64,000 bases of DNA, taken from contig OZ007514.1 of assembly GCA_963931865.1 (NCBI GenBank), positions 11,023,478-11,087,477 on the forward strand, in the 5' to 3' direction. The stretch's first letter is position 1, and each line of letters starts with the position of its first letter. The translations under genes and the position numbers were made by a program. Positions 10,672 through 21,900 of this stretch are shown one piece after another. This DNA comes from Axinella damicornis (lineage: Eukaryota; Porifera; Demospongiae; Axinellida; Axinellidae). The notes below the pieces were generated by a model. It did not search any database and was not told where the DNA came from. It worked only from the letters and a program-made list of their open reading frames with translations.

Positions 10672-11075
10672 GGGACAACCGCACTCCAGGTAGCCGCGTT
10701 GCAACCGGTTGCAACTGGACGGTAGCGCAAGCTAGGTATTGCAACTCATTCCAATTAACGCACATGCCACGTGAGGACCACGCTCGCGCTCTCGCGCTCG
10801 GTCGACGACGTCGCGTCAACGTTGATCGATTGAGCTGAGTCAGCAATGGCGGCCCAAGGAGAACACAAAAAACTGCTACAGCGCTCACAACTTGTCGCCA
10901 GCACGGTGAGGTTTGGCATGTAAGCGTCAGTGAACGACAGCAATCACGGCCGTGTGGTCAGAATCTTCGTGTGCCTTTCCTAAGAACGCGGTACTGCCAC
11001 CTGAAGTCGAAGAGAGCGCTCGAGCAATGGCAGCCACAGCGAGAAAAAGCGCTCATATCTCCACCACCAAGGTGA
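10672..11075. repeat. Dispersed repeat R1, copy 2
   Basis: Direct-orientation relative of 9227-9620, sharing GGCATGTAAGCGTCAGTGAA and TCATATCTCCACCACCAA. This copy also has a GC-rich insert (CGCTCGCGCTCTCGCGCTC) at 10782-10800. Confidence 0.7.
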
Positions 11076-12102
11076 GTTTCAACACCAACTTTTTGTCTCG
11101 GCACCGAAGTGCCGAGACACAGTGCTGGATGCGTAGGTACGTACGTGGTACGTACGTACGTACGTCGCTTTTCGCAATGCGCCCGCGCAAGTGCTGCATG
11201 CTAATAGGGTGTCAAACGTATTTATAGCCTGCAAGTAGATCTTCAAAAGTGATTATGGGTTTCCATGGCTGCTCATGAATCCTCTTACCAAGACTGCTGC
11301 TAACGTATATCACAGAGTCGGTAGACTCTGTATGTAGGGATACGACGTACACGCAATATATGCTAATACAAAAGAATCTCTCCAAATCTCAGAAACAGTA
11401 CACTTATAAGCCTTTATAACCACATACCGTTCATCTTCGAGTGTTTTCATGACCAACAAGACTCCTCGCGTCGCGAAAAACCGTCGCGAAAGTACCACAC
11501 CAGGTACTCGCAAAACGGGCAAATTGTCTTCTTCTTCTTTCTTTCTTTCTTCAGACGGGCTAGCTCTGCGTCGCCTCGATCGCTCATCATGGTTTTCGCA
11601 CGAAACAGCAGCATTTCACACCGAGCAGTGCACCAGCCCATCGCTTTTTCGCAACCTCCAAGTCTTCACCAAGCGGCTGCAGCTGCCCACTCAATAACTA
11701 TGGCTTCATTTGTCACGCCATTTTCATGTTTGTACGCATGCGCACTTAAACGATCACTTAGCAACAATACGTAATTATTATTCAAGATCGCTGAATTAGA
11801 AGTGCCTTGCGCTGTTGTGTTGTCTGGAACCGTAAGTAAATTCTCTGTGCTACCTACTGTGTTCTGTGAGAGGGGTGAATGCCTATCTAAAGACTCAACA
11901 ATGTGTCGCTACTACTATCTGGTATAGCTATTTTAGCTACACTATACTTAGCTATGGTCTTCAGCTCAGGGAGCACTGGCTTAGTATCCATCCAGAAAAG
12001 GGTTGGCTTTTGAGATGCTGGGGTCTGATTCTTCAGCCATTGCTCGCAGTGTAAATGCCAGAGTTCAGTATGCATGCGCCTGCTGCTAAAAAAATGACAT
12101 AA
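11076..12102. other. Spacer
   Basis: A run of ACGT repeats (11138-11165) and a TTC/TTTC microsatellite (11529-11552) are seen. No supported gene: the short open frames here lack domains and splice context. Confidence 0.4.
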
Positions 12103-12377
12103 ACAAGTAATAAAAAACATTTAAAATGTAACAGGATGTAGGGATACCAGAACGGCAAAAAGTAAGGAAACAAGGTAGGGATGATCACACAAAACAGTGA
12201 AGTATACAATCCCCCTACATATCTTTTTTCATTATACACGTATTATGGATAAAGATCTCTGTAGGGGGGGTTGTATACTTCACTGTTTTGTGTGATCATC
12301 CCTACCTTGTTTCCTTACTTTTTGCCGTTCTGGTATCCCTACATCCTGTTACATTTTAAATGTTTTTTATTACTTGT
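12103..12377. mobile_element. Long-stem inverted-repeat element
   Basis: Arms of about 116 bp (12103-12218 and 12261-12377) are near-perfect complements and start ACAAGTAATAAAAAACAT. They enclose a loop of about 42 bp. The transcript would fold into a long hairpin. Identical short open frames on opposite strands are a by-product of the symmetry and are not genes. No clear target-site duplication is visible. Confidence 0.85.
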
Positions 12378-12965
12378 AGCTATAATAATTCAGGACAATG
12401 AATACTCACTCATCCAGTGTGCTGCACTCAGCCATCCCAAGTACATACTAACTCACTCAGCTCTAGCTAGCTAGCTATATAGATAAGTGCTGAAAGAATT
12501 GGCCAAGGTGTTGACTAAACATCAAGCCCAGACACGACCATACTGCTTTCACCCTTTGGGTGAACATTCCTGACCCACCCCTTGCTCACACAGAACCTCC
12601 AAGGATATTGACGCTCACTTAAGCTGAAAGTCTCATAGCTAACAGGTTTTACAGTCATAATAAAGGGTTATGCAGCTGCCATGTCCTCTGCATGATTCTA
12701 GCTGATACCAAGTCGTGCCGAGACGCATCAAGTCTTTTAAAGACTCACTTGTTACATTCAGGTCAGGGCATGATAGCGATCACGCGTCGGTGTAGTCAGA
12801 ATTTCTGTAGGCCAAGCCTAAGTACTCAAACATTATATATATTATATTGGATTAATTATTTATGCGGCACAATTTTTCCTATACCAGGAGTGTAATTAGT
12901 CTCTATTCAGATCATACTCACTTGAAATCATTAACGTTGCACTCTACATACTGGGAATCCCCCCT
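12378..12965. other. Spacer with R1-related fragment
   Basis: Positions 12770-12897 resemble the tail of repeat R1 (9570-9690). Nothing else is supported. Confidence 0.4.
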
Positions 12966-13745
12966 GTGGAAAGTTGTAAAACCACAGTGTAAACACTACT
13001 CCATATATGGCTGTCCTAGCTGTAACCAGCAGGTCTATAGCTGAGGAGACCTTTGACACTACTAAAAGGTGTAGTTCAACGAACGGGGCCACCGTTCACT
13101 TTTTGCCGACGCAATCCCCCTTTTTGCCTTGACCTGTGAACCAACAACCAACCATGATGTCATCATGACGTGCGTAGTATACGGAGGTATACAGTCCAAG
13201 TAATAAGATATACGGAAATGCACGAGTAATGGACATGTGCAATGAAGGTTGACGAGCGCGTTGACGATCCGAGGTCGCAGAAAAGCGCGTCCTCCTACCA
13301 AGAAGCTCTGCAGTTGTGGGGCAGATCTCTCATCACTGAGCGTATATCACGTCAGAAAACACTTGGCTGGGTCGAATCGCTTGAAGGTACAGGCAGCAAG
13401 TGGGCTGTGGGCGACCACGTCCACCAAGAGGACGTCTGTGGTGCAGTGCCCATGCGCAGAGCTGAAATGGAGGTAGCGAGAGGGCCTAGGGGGGGATAGG
13501 GAAGCGGTTTTGACGGCATAAAAAGGCTAGAATCCCTGCAAGTACCAAATTGCCACTCAGAGTATTTTTTTGCCTGAGGGGAGAAACAACCAACCAACTA
13601 AAGTGGCATAGCGTCTGGCAATTTGGTAACTGTGGCCCTGTGGTTCAACATGTACTTGTACTACAGCAAAAACTCCTAACCAAAAACGAGTTATGGATTT
13701 TTTTTTTTTGGAATCCAAAAAACTGCCTATCGGACCCCCTTAAGA
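12966..13745. repeat. Repeat copy interrupted by a hAT-like MITE
   Basis: It matches the 10338-10570 repeat in opposite orientation: GCCATATATGG and CACTACTAAAAGGTGTAG on the left, CCAAAAACGAGTT and GCCTATCGGACCCCCTTAAG on the right. The two halves are separated by the insertion 13081-13641. Confidence 0.75.
13081..13641. mobile_element. hAT-like MITE, 561 bp, near-perfect 8-bp TSD
   Basis: The inner ends are GGGGCCACCGTTCAC and the complement of CACAGGGCCACAGTTACC. The flanks are AGTTCAAC (13073-13080) and GGTTCAAC (13642-13649), 7 of 8 identical. The insertion interrupts the repeat that has its inverted partner at 10338-10570, which shows the empty site. A frame near 13250-13476 with KKLCSCGADLSSLSVYHVRK looks like a zinc-finger remnant, but this is weak. 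Confidence 0.75.
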
Positions 13746-14014
13746 GGGAGTACCAACTGGAGACAGGTAGCAATGGAGACAGAGGAGCAGTGACATGCAG
13801 GCGGAGTGGGCGCTTGACAGGATGCACTACAATCTAGCCTTTGCATACTTCAAGTGATTAAAATTTGGAGGTGTAGAAGGCCTGGGAACGAGGCTATTAC
13901 AAGAGCCTCCTGGTTAGAACCTAGGAAGATGCTGAGCAAACAGGCAGATAGCGGGGGAATCCTTCCTCATTCACACTCACCCCACAATTAATGCTCTGCA
14001 TTCACTTAAGTTAC

Positions 14015-15252
14015 CTTCTCCATCCACGTAGAGAGACCAGCATCAGCGATATCACTCTCACACAGACCTCCAGCACTGTTGCCACACTCAGTGGCCTGGG
14101 CCTGACAGTGGTCGGGGTGGTGGTTGGCCGAGGCTGCATTTGGGCTTGCCATCGTAGTGACACCTGCATCAGTGGCCTGGGCCTGACAGTGGTCGGGGTG
14201 GTGGTAGGGTGAGGCTGCATTCGGGCCTGCCTCCATAGTGACACCTGCATCGGTGGCCTGGGCCTGACCGTGGTAGTGGTGGTGGTTGGCCGAGGCTGCA
14301 TTCGGGCCTGCCACCATAGAGCGATCAGCATCAGTAGTATCACTCTCAAGCAGAACTTCAGCACTGTCACCACACTCAGTGGCCAGGGCCTGAGAGAGGT
14401 AGGGGTCGTGGTGGGGAGAAGCTGCATTCGAACCTGCCAATATAGAGTGACCAGCATCAGTAATATCACTCTCATGCAGACCTCCAGCATTGTTGCAACA
14501 CTCAGTGGCCTGGGCCAGACATTGGTAGTGTTCGTGGTTGGCCGAGGCTGCATTCGGGCCTGCCACCATAGAGCGACCAGCATCAGTGGTGTCACTCTCA
14601 CGCAGACCTCCAACACTGTTGCCACACTCAGTGGCCAGGGCCTGAGAGAGGTAGGGGTCATGGTGGGGAGAGGCTGCATTCGGGCCTGCCACCATAGAGT
14701 GACCAGCATCAGTAATATCACTCTCAAGCAAAACTCCAGCACTGTTGCCACACTCAGTGGCCTGGGCCTCACATTGGTAGGTGTTGTGGTTGGGCGTTGC
14801 TGCATTCGGGCCTGCCAATATAGAGCGATCAGCATCAATGGTATCACTCTCACGCAGACCTCCAGCACTGTTGCCACACTCAGTGGCTTGGGCCTGAGAG
14901 AGGTAGGGGTCATGGTGGGGAGAGAGTGCATTCGGGCCTGCCACCATAGAGCGAGAGCGACCAGCATCAATGTTAACACTTTCACGCAGACCTCCAGCAC
15001 TGTTGCCACACTCAGTGGCCTGGGCCTGACATTGGTAGGGGTCATGGTTGGGCGTCGCTGCATTCGGATCTGCGACCATAGAGAGACCAGCATCAGCGAT
15101 ATCCTTCTCACGCAACCCTCCAGCACTGTCGCCACACTCAGTGGCCTGGGCCTGACAGTGGTCGGGGTGGAGGTTGGGCGAGGCTGCATTCGGGCCTGCC
15201 ATCGTCCAACCATAGAGCGGTACGTGGCCAGGTCGATTGGCATTGTCAACCT
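14015..15252 (-). CDS. 1238-bp exon of 42-residue tandem repeats
   Basis: On the minus strand a strong acceptor (CTCTTTCTGCAG) ends at 15253 and a donor (GAGAAG/GTAACT) starts at 14014. Between them one frame is open for 412 codons, entering in phase 1 and leaving in phase 0. It has ten units with consensus AGPNAASPHHDPYLSQAQA, then TECGNSAGGLRESD and DAGRSMV. Eight are about 42 residues (126 bp) and two near the 3' end are shortened, lacking the TECGNSAGGLRESD block. Units of the SPHHDPYLSQ type alternate with units of the NH.YQC type, which suggests dimer-wise expansion. The plus strand is also open for 337 codons because the period is a multiple of three. No flanking exons were identified, so the protein is unknown. 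A non-coding minisatellite remains possible. Confidence 0.5.
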
Positions 15253-16119
15253 CTGCAGAAAGAGAATCGCAGAAACTCAGTAAATCAGCTCTGAGCACAT
15301 GCAACAGATGAGGACTGCTCTCCTGTGTACACAATCAGCAACCTCACATTTTGTAGTGTCGTGCCCTGCCAGAAATACACACAGAAAATCCATCTGGTAA
15401 CATTGGGCAGTAGTCTTGGTATAGCAGTGAGGTGTGGAATATAATTACATCACTTGCGTCTAGCAACAGTTAGCGTCATTTGCGAGGAGTACTATAGTCT
15501 TAGTGGAAGCACCGTCATCATAATTGACAATTTAGCGTAGTGTTACCAGATGGATCTTCCGTAGGTACATTTGTACAAGGTGCTTCTGGCTGAGCACAAG
15601 ACTACAGATATTGTTGGCTGCCTGCACTGCTCAAGAGGATAGTGGCCGCAACTACCTGATTAGCCTCATGTCAATTCACGGCTGGAAAAGGGATTGTGAA
15701 ATGAGCATAATAATCGGTCTGTAAAATTGACCCGGAAATAATTTGGTCATTTGGGAGGAACAATGCGCGGATGCACTGCTCGTCAAGTGGAGCTGTCAAC
15801 TGGTCCAAGCAGTGGCATTGAGTCTGGTGGGCCTGCAATTGATGTGGCCCTATATAGCAGTGGTTCAGCAGCTACATGTACCCAAAGCTCTGGGAGCAAG
15901 CGGGAGGGATCACTAGCCTGACCAACAAGTCGATATAGTCTCATTCCTAGGCCTCCACCCAGATTTGATTTTTTGACTGGAACGAGACTACCTGAAGCAC
16001 ATGTAGCAACTATGAAAAATTGGAATCGAGGTGTGTTTTTTTTTTGATAATATGGACAGGGAGCAAAAACTGTCAGCGTTTTGTTCAATTCTTGTTCGTG
16101 CCACTTTGTACAATTCTTG
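15253..16119. other. Spacer
   Basis: Probable intron or upstream region of the repeat-exon gene on the minus strand. A minus-strand frame at 15783-15940 has no domain or clear splice signals. Nothing else is supported. Confidence 0.3.
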
Positions 16120-16517
16120 TAGCCTCGTACCCAGTCCCACGCCCAGCTTTCCGTTGCTTACAGTACAGTAAAGCGGGGAGGGCCTGGTACATTTCCTCAC
16201 GTGAGTGACGTCAAGGGTAGAAAGGGGTAGAAAGACCGGAAGTTTAATGTGGGCATAGTGTGTCTCAGAACAGCAAGAAGAGCGAAGGTACCAGGTAACA
16301 CATCACACCTATCTAGCTAGTGGGGGGCGACTGTCATACTCACCGAGTGTTGAACGTGTAGATGGCTGAATAACCGGCAAAACGTAGCATCTTCGTTCTG
16401 AAAATTTTGCCATTTTTCGATTATGTCATGCTCACGTGAGGAAATGTACCAGGCCCTCCCCGCTTTTACCGTACTGCAAGCGACGGAAAGCTGGGCATGG
16501 GACTGGGAACGAGGCTA
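16120..16517. mobile_element. Mutator-like MITE, 398 bp, 9-bp TSD
   Basis: The ends are TAGCCTCGTACCCAGTCCC and the complement; inverted arms of about 85 bp include AGCTTTCCGT, AAGCGGGGAGGGCCTGGTAC and ATTTCCTCACGTGAG. The perfect duplication CAATTCTTG lies at 16111-16119 and 16518-16526. Left-end relatives without a clean partner lie at 53130-53220 and 59822-59940. Confidence 0.88.
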
Positions 16518-18097
16518 CAATTCTTGTTCGTGTGGTACATATGAGTAGGTTTTTTTGTCATTTGTAACTTATAAAATACAATAAAAGGCTGCAAATGATT
16601 GTCTTTCAGCAAAATTGCTCATTTTTTTGTCACTAACATACTGACAGACACAGCAGTCACTCTACCTACCCCTTGCTGCGCTTGCACCCGAATGGGGTAA
16701 TAAAGCACACTTACCAGTGATGCAGAGCAATGATTCAACTGACAACAAGATGGTGGCACAAGTTTAGTATACAGAATTCAATAGCCACGGAAAAAGTGTT
16801 GTAATTAATTAAATTGTAGTATATACGCACCATAAGGGACTTGGTCCATCATGCCCATATCCCAATATACAGGTAGCTAGTCTCGTTCCCAGACCCCACT
16901 CGGAATGTGGAATGAGACTATCAGTTAGCATGGGGATCTACTAATTGGGGCGAGCCTGAGCGAGCCCCACATAGACGAGTTTGCTGTAAATTTTCCATAT
17001 ATATATATGTATCGTACGTCGTGCCGTAAATCACTTCCTGGTCGTATTTTGCGTGTTCTTGCGTCATGCGTTATTTCCAACCTGAGTTCACTTACTTCCT
17101 GCATGCTCGTGCATGATGTCGTGCCGGAACTACGAACAGTCTACCTCAACAAGGCCTTGCAAGGATGGAGACTATAGCGGGGCGGTGAGTGGCTAACAGA
17201 GACCGCTCCTGGACCTACCTGCCAGACTGCTTCAAGTGCACGAAATCAATGATTAGTGCGGTCATAACTTTCTCTGGTGTGATCTGTGTCTGTGTCCTTA
17301 ACTCTCCGTCAGACTCTCATTCTGATGACATGCACATGCAACTGCTCCATGCACATTCAGTACCTGCATGTACTCGCTCAGGCTCGCCCCACAATGTTCT
17401 GCATTCGTCTAGTCTATAGCTACAGGCAAGAGCGCACAAGCAGACCGCGCCCGGCCTATTTATGCGCTTTCGCTACAGGCAAATGCCTTTCAATCTACGT
17501 CTTCACATTCCAATGGGAGTGGCTGAGGTATCATGGACCCAGTTAGCAGCAACCTACTAAGAGTCATGCATCAAAAGACGGACCTGTTACCACGATCAGT
17601 AGCTCTTTCTTCACAGCATCTTCTGAAGACTTCACTAGTCTCGCAGGCCACTGCCAGCCAAATAGGGGGCGCGCCGTACGTACTTCCTGGGGGGCCAATT
17701 AGTCTCGTTCCCAGACGTTCACGCCTACCTGGGCCTGGGCGCGGGCGCGGGCCCGGGCACGAGACTGTCAACTAGGGGCCGGCCGGGGCGCCTATTTTTT
17801 TATTGTCGTATAATTAGATATCTTGGCTTTTCGGTACATAACAAAATACGGTGTCGATGCGGCCCGCGCCTCAAAATCTCGACGCCAGTACAGAAATCCA
17901 CTGCTGCTTGCATCAAGGATCCTACACAGTTCTCAGTGAGTTTGTGATTTTAGAAAACCATAATACAGCTAAATAGGTGCAATTCTACCAATATGCGAGC
18001 GACTATTAGCTAGCCCATGGCCAAGCATAGGTATTGTTACAGACAACGTTGTTTTCTAGTGATAACCAGTGGTAAATATATAATTGTAGCTTAAGTA
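16518..18097. other. Spacer with degenerate Mutator-like ends
   Basis: Hairpin fragments TAGTCTCGTTCCCAGAC with their complements occur at 16877-16921 and 17701-17767. The second has a GC-rich interior. No supported gene. Confidence 0.4.
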
Positions 18098-18125
18098 CCC
18101 CCCCCCCCCCCCCCCCCCCCCCCCC
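18098..18125. repeat. C28 homopolymer
   Basis: An uninterrupted run of 28 C; its length is likely unreliable in sequencing. Confidence 0.9.
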
Positions 18126-18186
18126 AAGCAATGATTCACTGTATGCATAAAGTTTATACATCACGTACATAGCAATCTTTTTTGAA

Positions 18187-18315
18187 GTGGATATTGGTCC
18201 GGCAGGAAGTAGGGCAATGGGTTAGCGTATATTAGGGCCAGGGCTGGTTCTAGATGCGCGCACGTTTCTGGTACCAATACCTAAAGTATGTACTTCCTGC
18301 CGGACCAATATCCAC
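18187..18315. mobile_element. Short TIR element, 129 bp
   Basis: Perfect 25-bp inverted ends, GTGGATATTGGTCCGGCAGG plus AAGTA (18187-18211), against 18291-18315. The loop holds no coding sequence. No target-site duplication was resolved. Confidence 0.8.
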
Positions 18316-18340
18316 GTTGATCTTCTTTTCCAAGTCTGTT

Positions 18341-18816
18341 TCAGGAGCAGTTATTGATGTAGTCAGAACATTTAGCTATAACTTTCCTGGAAGCAAACTT
18401 TGTAAGTAATTTTGTACCAGCTCTACGCTTGACAAACCCCATTTGTGTCAGCAGATGCTTTCCCCACTGCTTTGACTGATTCTGTACTAGCAATATACAG
18501 TAGATAGTGGGTGTACAGTGAAGCCGGACCAAGGCAACTTCACTGCTAGCAAAGCGCTTGCTATTAGTCATGATTGTAAGGGCTTCTGCCATAGAACCAT
18601 AAGCATATGGAGGCATTCACACATTCCAGAGGTAACTGTCTTTTCTTGATACAGCATCTCCTTCACTGCACTCTTAGCATTCTGAGCTATTACCTGTGTG
18701 TGGTTTGTACCGTGGGGGAGTAGGTTACAAGTGGGATACAGGAGGGATACAAGTGGGAGAGTGATATGCTTGGTGCAGTTGTTTTGATATGCAAGCAAGC
18801 CAGTTGTTATGTCCAA
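18341..18816 (-). pseudogene. Remnant of a transposase-like protein
   Basis: Two overlapping minus-strand frames (18568-18816 and 18341-18616) include NAKSAVKEMLYQEKTVTSG and WGKHLLTQMGFVKRRAGTK. The latter resembles the W..SLL.RMGFVKR.ATT block found before the DDE domain in transposase-like proteins of sponges and cnidarians. Only this N-terminal part is present; it is frameshifted and no DDE domain follows. Assignment rests on one motif. Confidence 0.35.
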
Positions 18817-18998
18817 TACACAGGAATGTGAACTATGTAAGGTGGAATGTGCACCGGCTACTATTTAACTCTGCTATGCATAAATTTGACTGGCAGGAGG
18901 TTCTTAAGTACTTAACGGTATAGCTCTGAACTTCAACCCTATACACTTGTTCCCAGGCCATTCCTCTAGCCTCCAACATAACAGACTCTACTGGACCA

Positions 18999-21900
18999 AT
19001 GGCGACAGTGCTTCCTGGGCCTCCCTCTGGTGCAGTGCCCCTCCTGGACCTCAGCTTCCTGACAGAGGAAGAGAAGATGGTAATCCTGCGTGTGCTGAAA
19101 GCAGACGAAGACCTCAGAAAGGTGGAGCAAGGGTGAGTTGTTACTGGTGTCACAAGGCACAGGCATGTGCAAATGCAAGCGTTCTTCACTTACGTAGGAG
19201 CTGGAATAGAAGTAATGCACAACTTGGATCGAGGCACATTAGACCATGAACCTTATCCAAACATTCCAAACAGCCTATCAGATACATATTACACAGGAAT
19301 AACTGAACATCAGTATAATTTCTCTGTAGATAGATTATGCAGCTAAAGGGTAAGCATTAGCCTCGTTCCCTGGCCTACCCCATTTACTGTTCTTCGGTTT
19401 GCGTTGAAAATAGTGTTTCCTCATCCGTGTATTATTGTCAATGCAAAACCGAAGAACAGTAAAGGGGTAGGCTTGGGAACGAGGCTAGGTAAGCACCATT
19501 CAAATGCCTCCATGCAAGCCAGTTAAAGTTCTATTTGACATATCTGCTTTACCACTTTGTTAAAGTAAGTCAGAGTCTATAGTTGCTTATATTATTCACT
19601 GAGAGGTGCAGGAATGCGTCATGGGAGACATGACCATCACAGAAAGCATGACATGTACCAATTGTTATCATAACGTTGTCTGCTGCTGGACAGTCAGTTC
19701 GCCATAAGGGGTACACATAGTATAGTGAGTATTCCTTCACACATGGTTGCTTGTGGCTATGGGGATCATAGTACATGGTAATAGATTGTCTGTCATTTCA
19801 TTACATGTACGTAGTGAGTGGCAATGGCAATGTTTGTGTAGGACTACTCCACTTATGAACACCATGCATGCTTGGAGACTAGTTATGTAATCAGGAATTG
19901 GATGTTCGTATTGCAGAGCAGTTGGCTTGGGAATACTACGGCAGCATAATTTTGAGTAAAATCTGCATGATAGCTTCATACATGGATTTTCCCTAAGATG
20001 GGTGCGGTCACCTATCACACAGCTAGTTAGTTCTACCAGAATAGACCTTATTCGGCTAACGCGCATGCCGACACTCTCCACCTGTATAGTACCATGAACC
20101 TGGATGGGGTGAGCCCTGTCAATTAGGTCCATCAGGGGTAACCCCATTCGTTTAGTTCATTGGCGTAAAATTCTCCCTTTATGTATACGCAACATTGTAT
20201 AAGTGGTCACGCCATTTCACAAGGGGATTTTACGCCAAACCCCATGGCGTAAAATGCTGTCGTTATGTACATAATGACAGCCATGGCGTAAAATTTTCCC
20301 TTTATGCATAAAGGCAACATTTTACGCCAAAGTCTATATACATGGCAATGCCACAGGATTCCAATAGCAAGCACTCAGCACCACCATCCCAAGGCACTCT
20401 TGGGGTGTTTCTCCAGTGGCTCTGGGAGTGCAGCACAATGGACATCATCCTGTGTAAGCACTAGCTGATCAGAGTGGCTGTAGTAGTACCGTTCTCCATG
20501 GGCGTGGCTCGAGGTGGGTGTGCTTTGAGGGATGTGGCTCGCCAGCTAGTTGCTGGACGTGCTCTGCAAGGCAGCTACGGTGAGGCTAGTGCCTTTTCAG
20601 TAGATAAATGCGCTCTAAAGTGTGGCTCAGCTAGCGCCGACTTTGCAATACGCTCTTTAGTGTGCTTTCAGCCCTACGGCTGTCCCTGAGCTCCTTCACA
20701 AACATCGAAACTTGTCTCTCGTGAATGTGCTCTCCCTCTTGCAATGAGTCTTCTGTCACCTACACAAAGTAATGTACTGTATTCACTGATGATCTTTACT
20801 TGAAAACGTACGTATAGTTAGCAAGAAGCTAGTTTATAACAGTTGCAGCTGTACAGTGTGGAACGCCCACGCAAGTAATTGGAATTTGCCGCCAGTGTCG
20901 GCACGCGCGTTAGCCGAATAAGGTCTATTGTGGTTGCCCCACATTTATGAAAGTCAACCTCAGACTAAGCAAGCTGGATACAGTTTACGAACCTCTTTGA
21001 TGCACTTGTAATAGGTAATCAGGTATAGTATCTCTAGCAAGGTACGTATAAATCTGTGTGTGACCAGGTTCTGCATAGGCACTCGTACTATAGGCGAGGT
21101 TTGGTGTCTTGATGTCTTGATTAGGAAGTTGTTTATTCCAATAATGCCGTGTTTGTTATCAGCATTAACTCATTACCAACCATAAGAAACAGCAGGAAGC
21201 AAAAACCCTGCAGTATAACGCCTAGTATTAAAGCCCCCATATAAATTCGTATGGGCTTATGATGGCTTTGCGGTCATTGCTTGGTAAAGAGTTAATGGTG
21301 CATGTAAATATCCCAAATTATACTTTCAGAGAACAGCAGCGTGTGATAGAACAGGAGCGTCGGACTCAAAAGGAGTTGTCCGACAACAAGCAATGCAGCT
21401 GTTGTGGCAAGTCATTTGAGAGGGATGAGGGGGCCACCTGTCCGGAGTGCAAGTACCCAGTCTGTCCACAATGCCAGCAGAAGATGGAGGGGGTACCGGG
21501 ATCCTTTTGCTCCATCTGCTCTAAGGAGAGGCAAGTGACTCCATTAAGTGGGTGTAGCATTCCTAGCTTTACAACTGATGTGGAGCTCACTCAGGTTATG
21601 AAGTATATACAGGAGATGTACCATTGGATGCTGTGGATATCTGATGTGCAAGCACTATAGGGCACATGCACTATGTGTGGCCATCGTATGATTTGGTTAC
21701 AGTGTCATACAAAGTGCTCTTGTAGATATGAGTGACGAGCTTTTGATGTCAAAAATGTAGTGAATGGCCGCCATAAGCAGAACAGCAGCAGCTGTCTCCA
21801 TAAGGTTCATGCATGCAGGAAGTACCATATGCAATTCGAGATAATCAATGCTATGAAATCTTGATGTTAAATTTGCTGCCATTTCCCATATTGTTTATGA

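Noticed and set aside
12033..12474. Two small proteins with identical hydrophobic sequence on opposite strands
   Set aside because: They are the two arms of one inverted repeat, not independent genes.
14270..15283. 337-codon plus-strand frame through the 126-bp repeats
   Set aside because: The period is a multiple of three, so it stays open by symmetry; only the minus strand has a matching acceptor and donor.
19737..20147. 136-codon minus-strand frame in SYTL intron 1
   Set aside because: It crosses the left TIR of the 20040 element; no recognisable domain, so probably chance.
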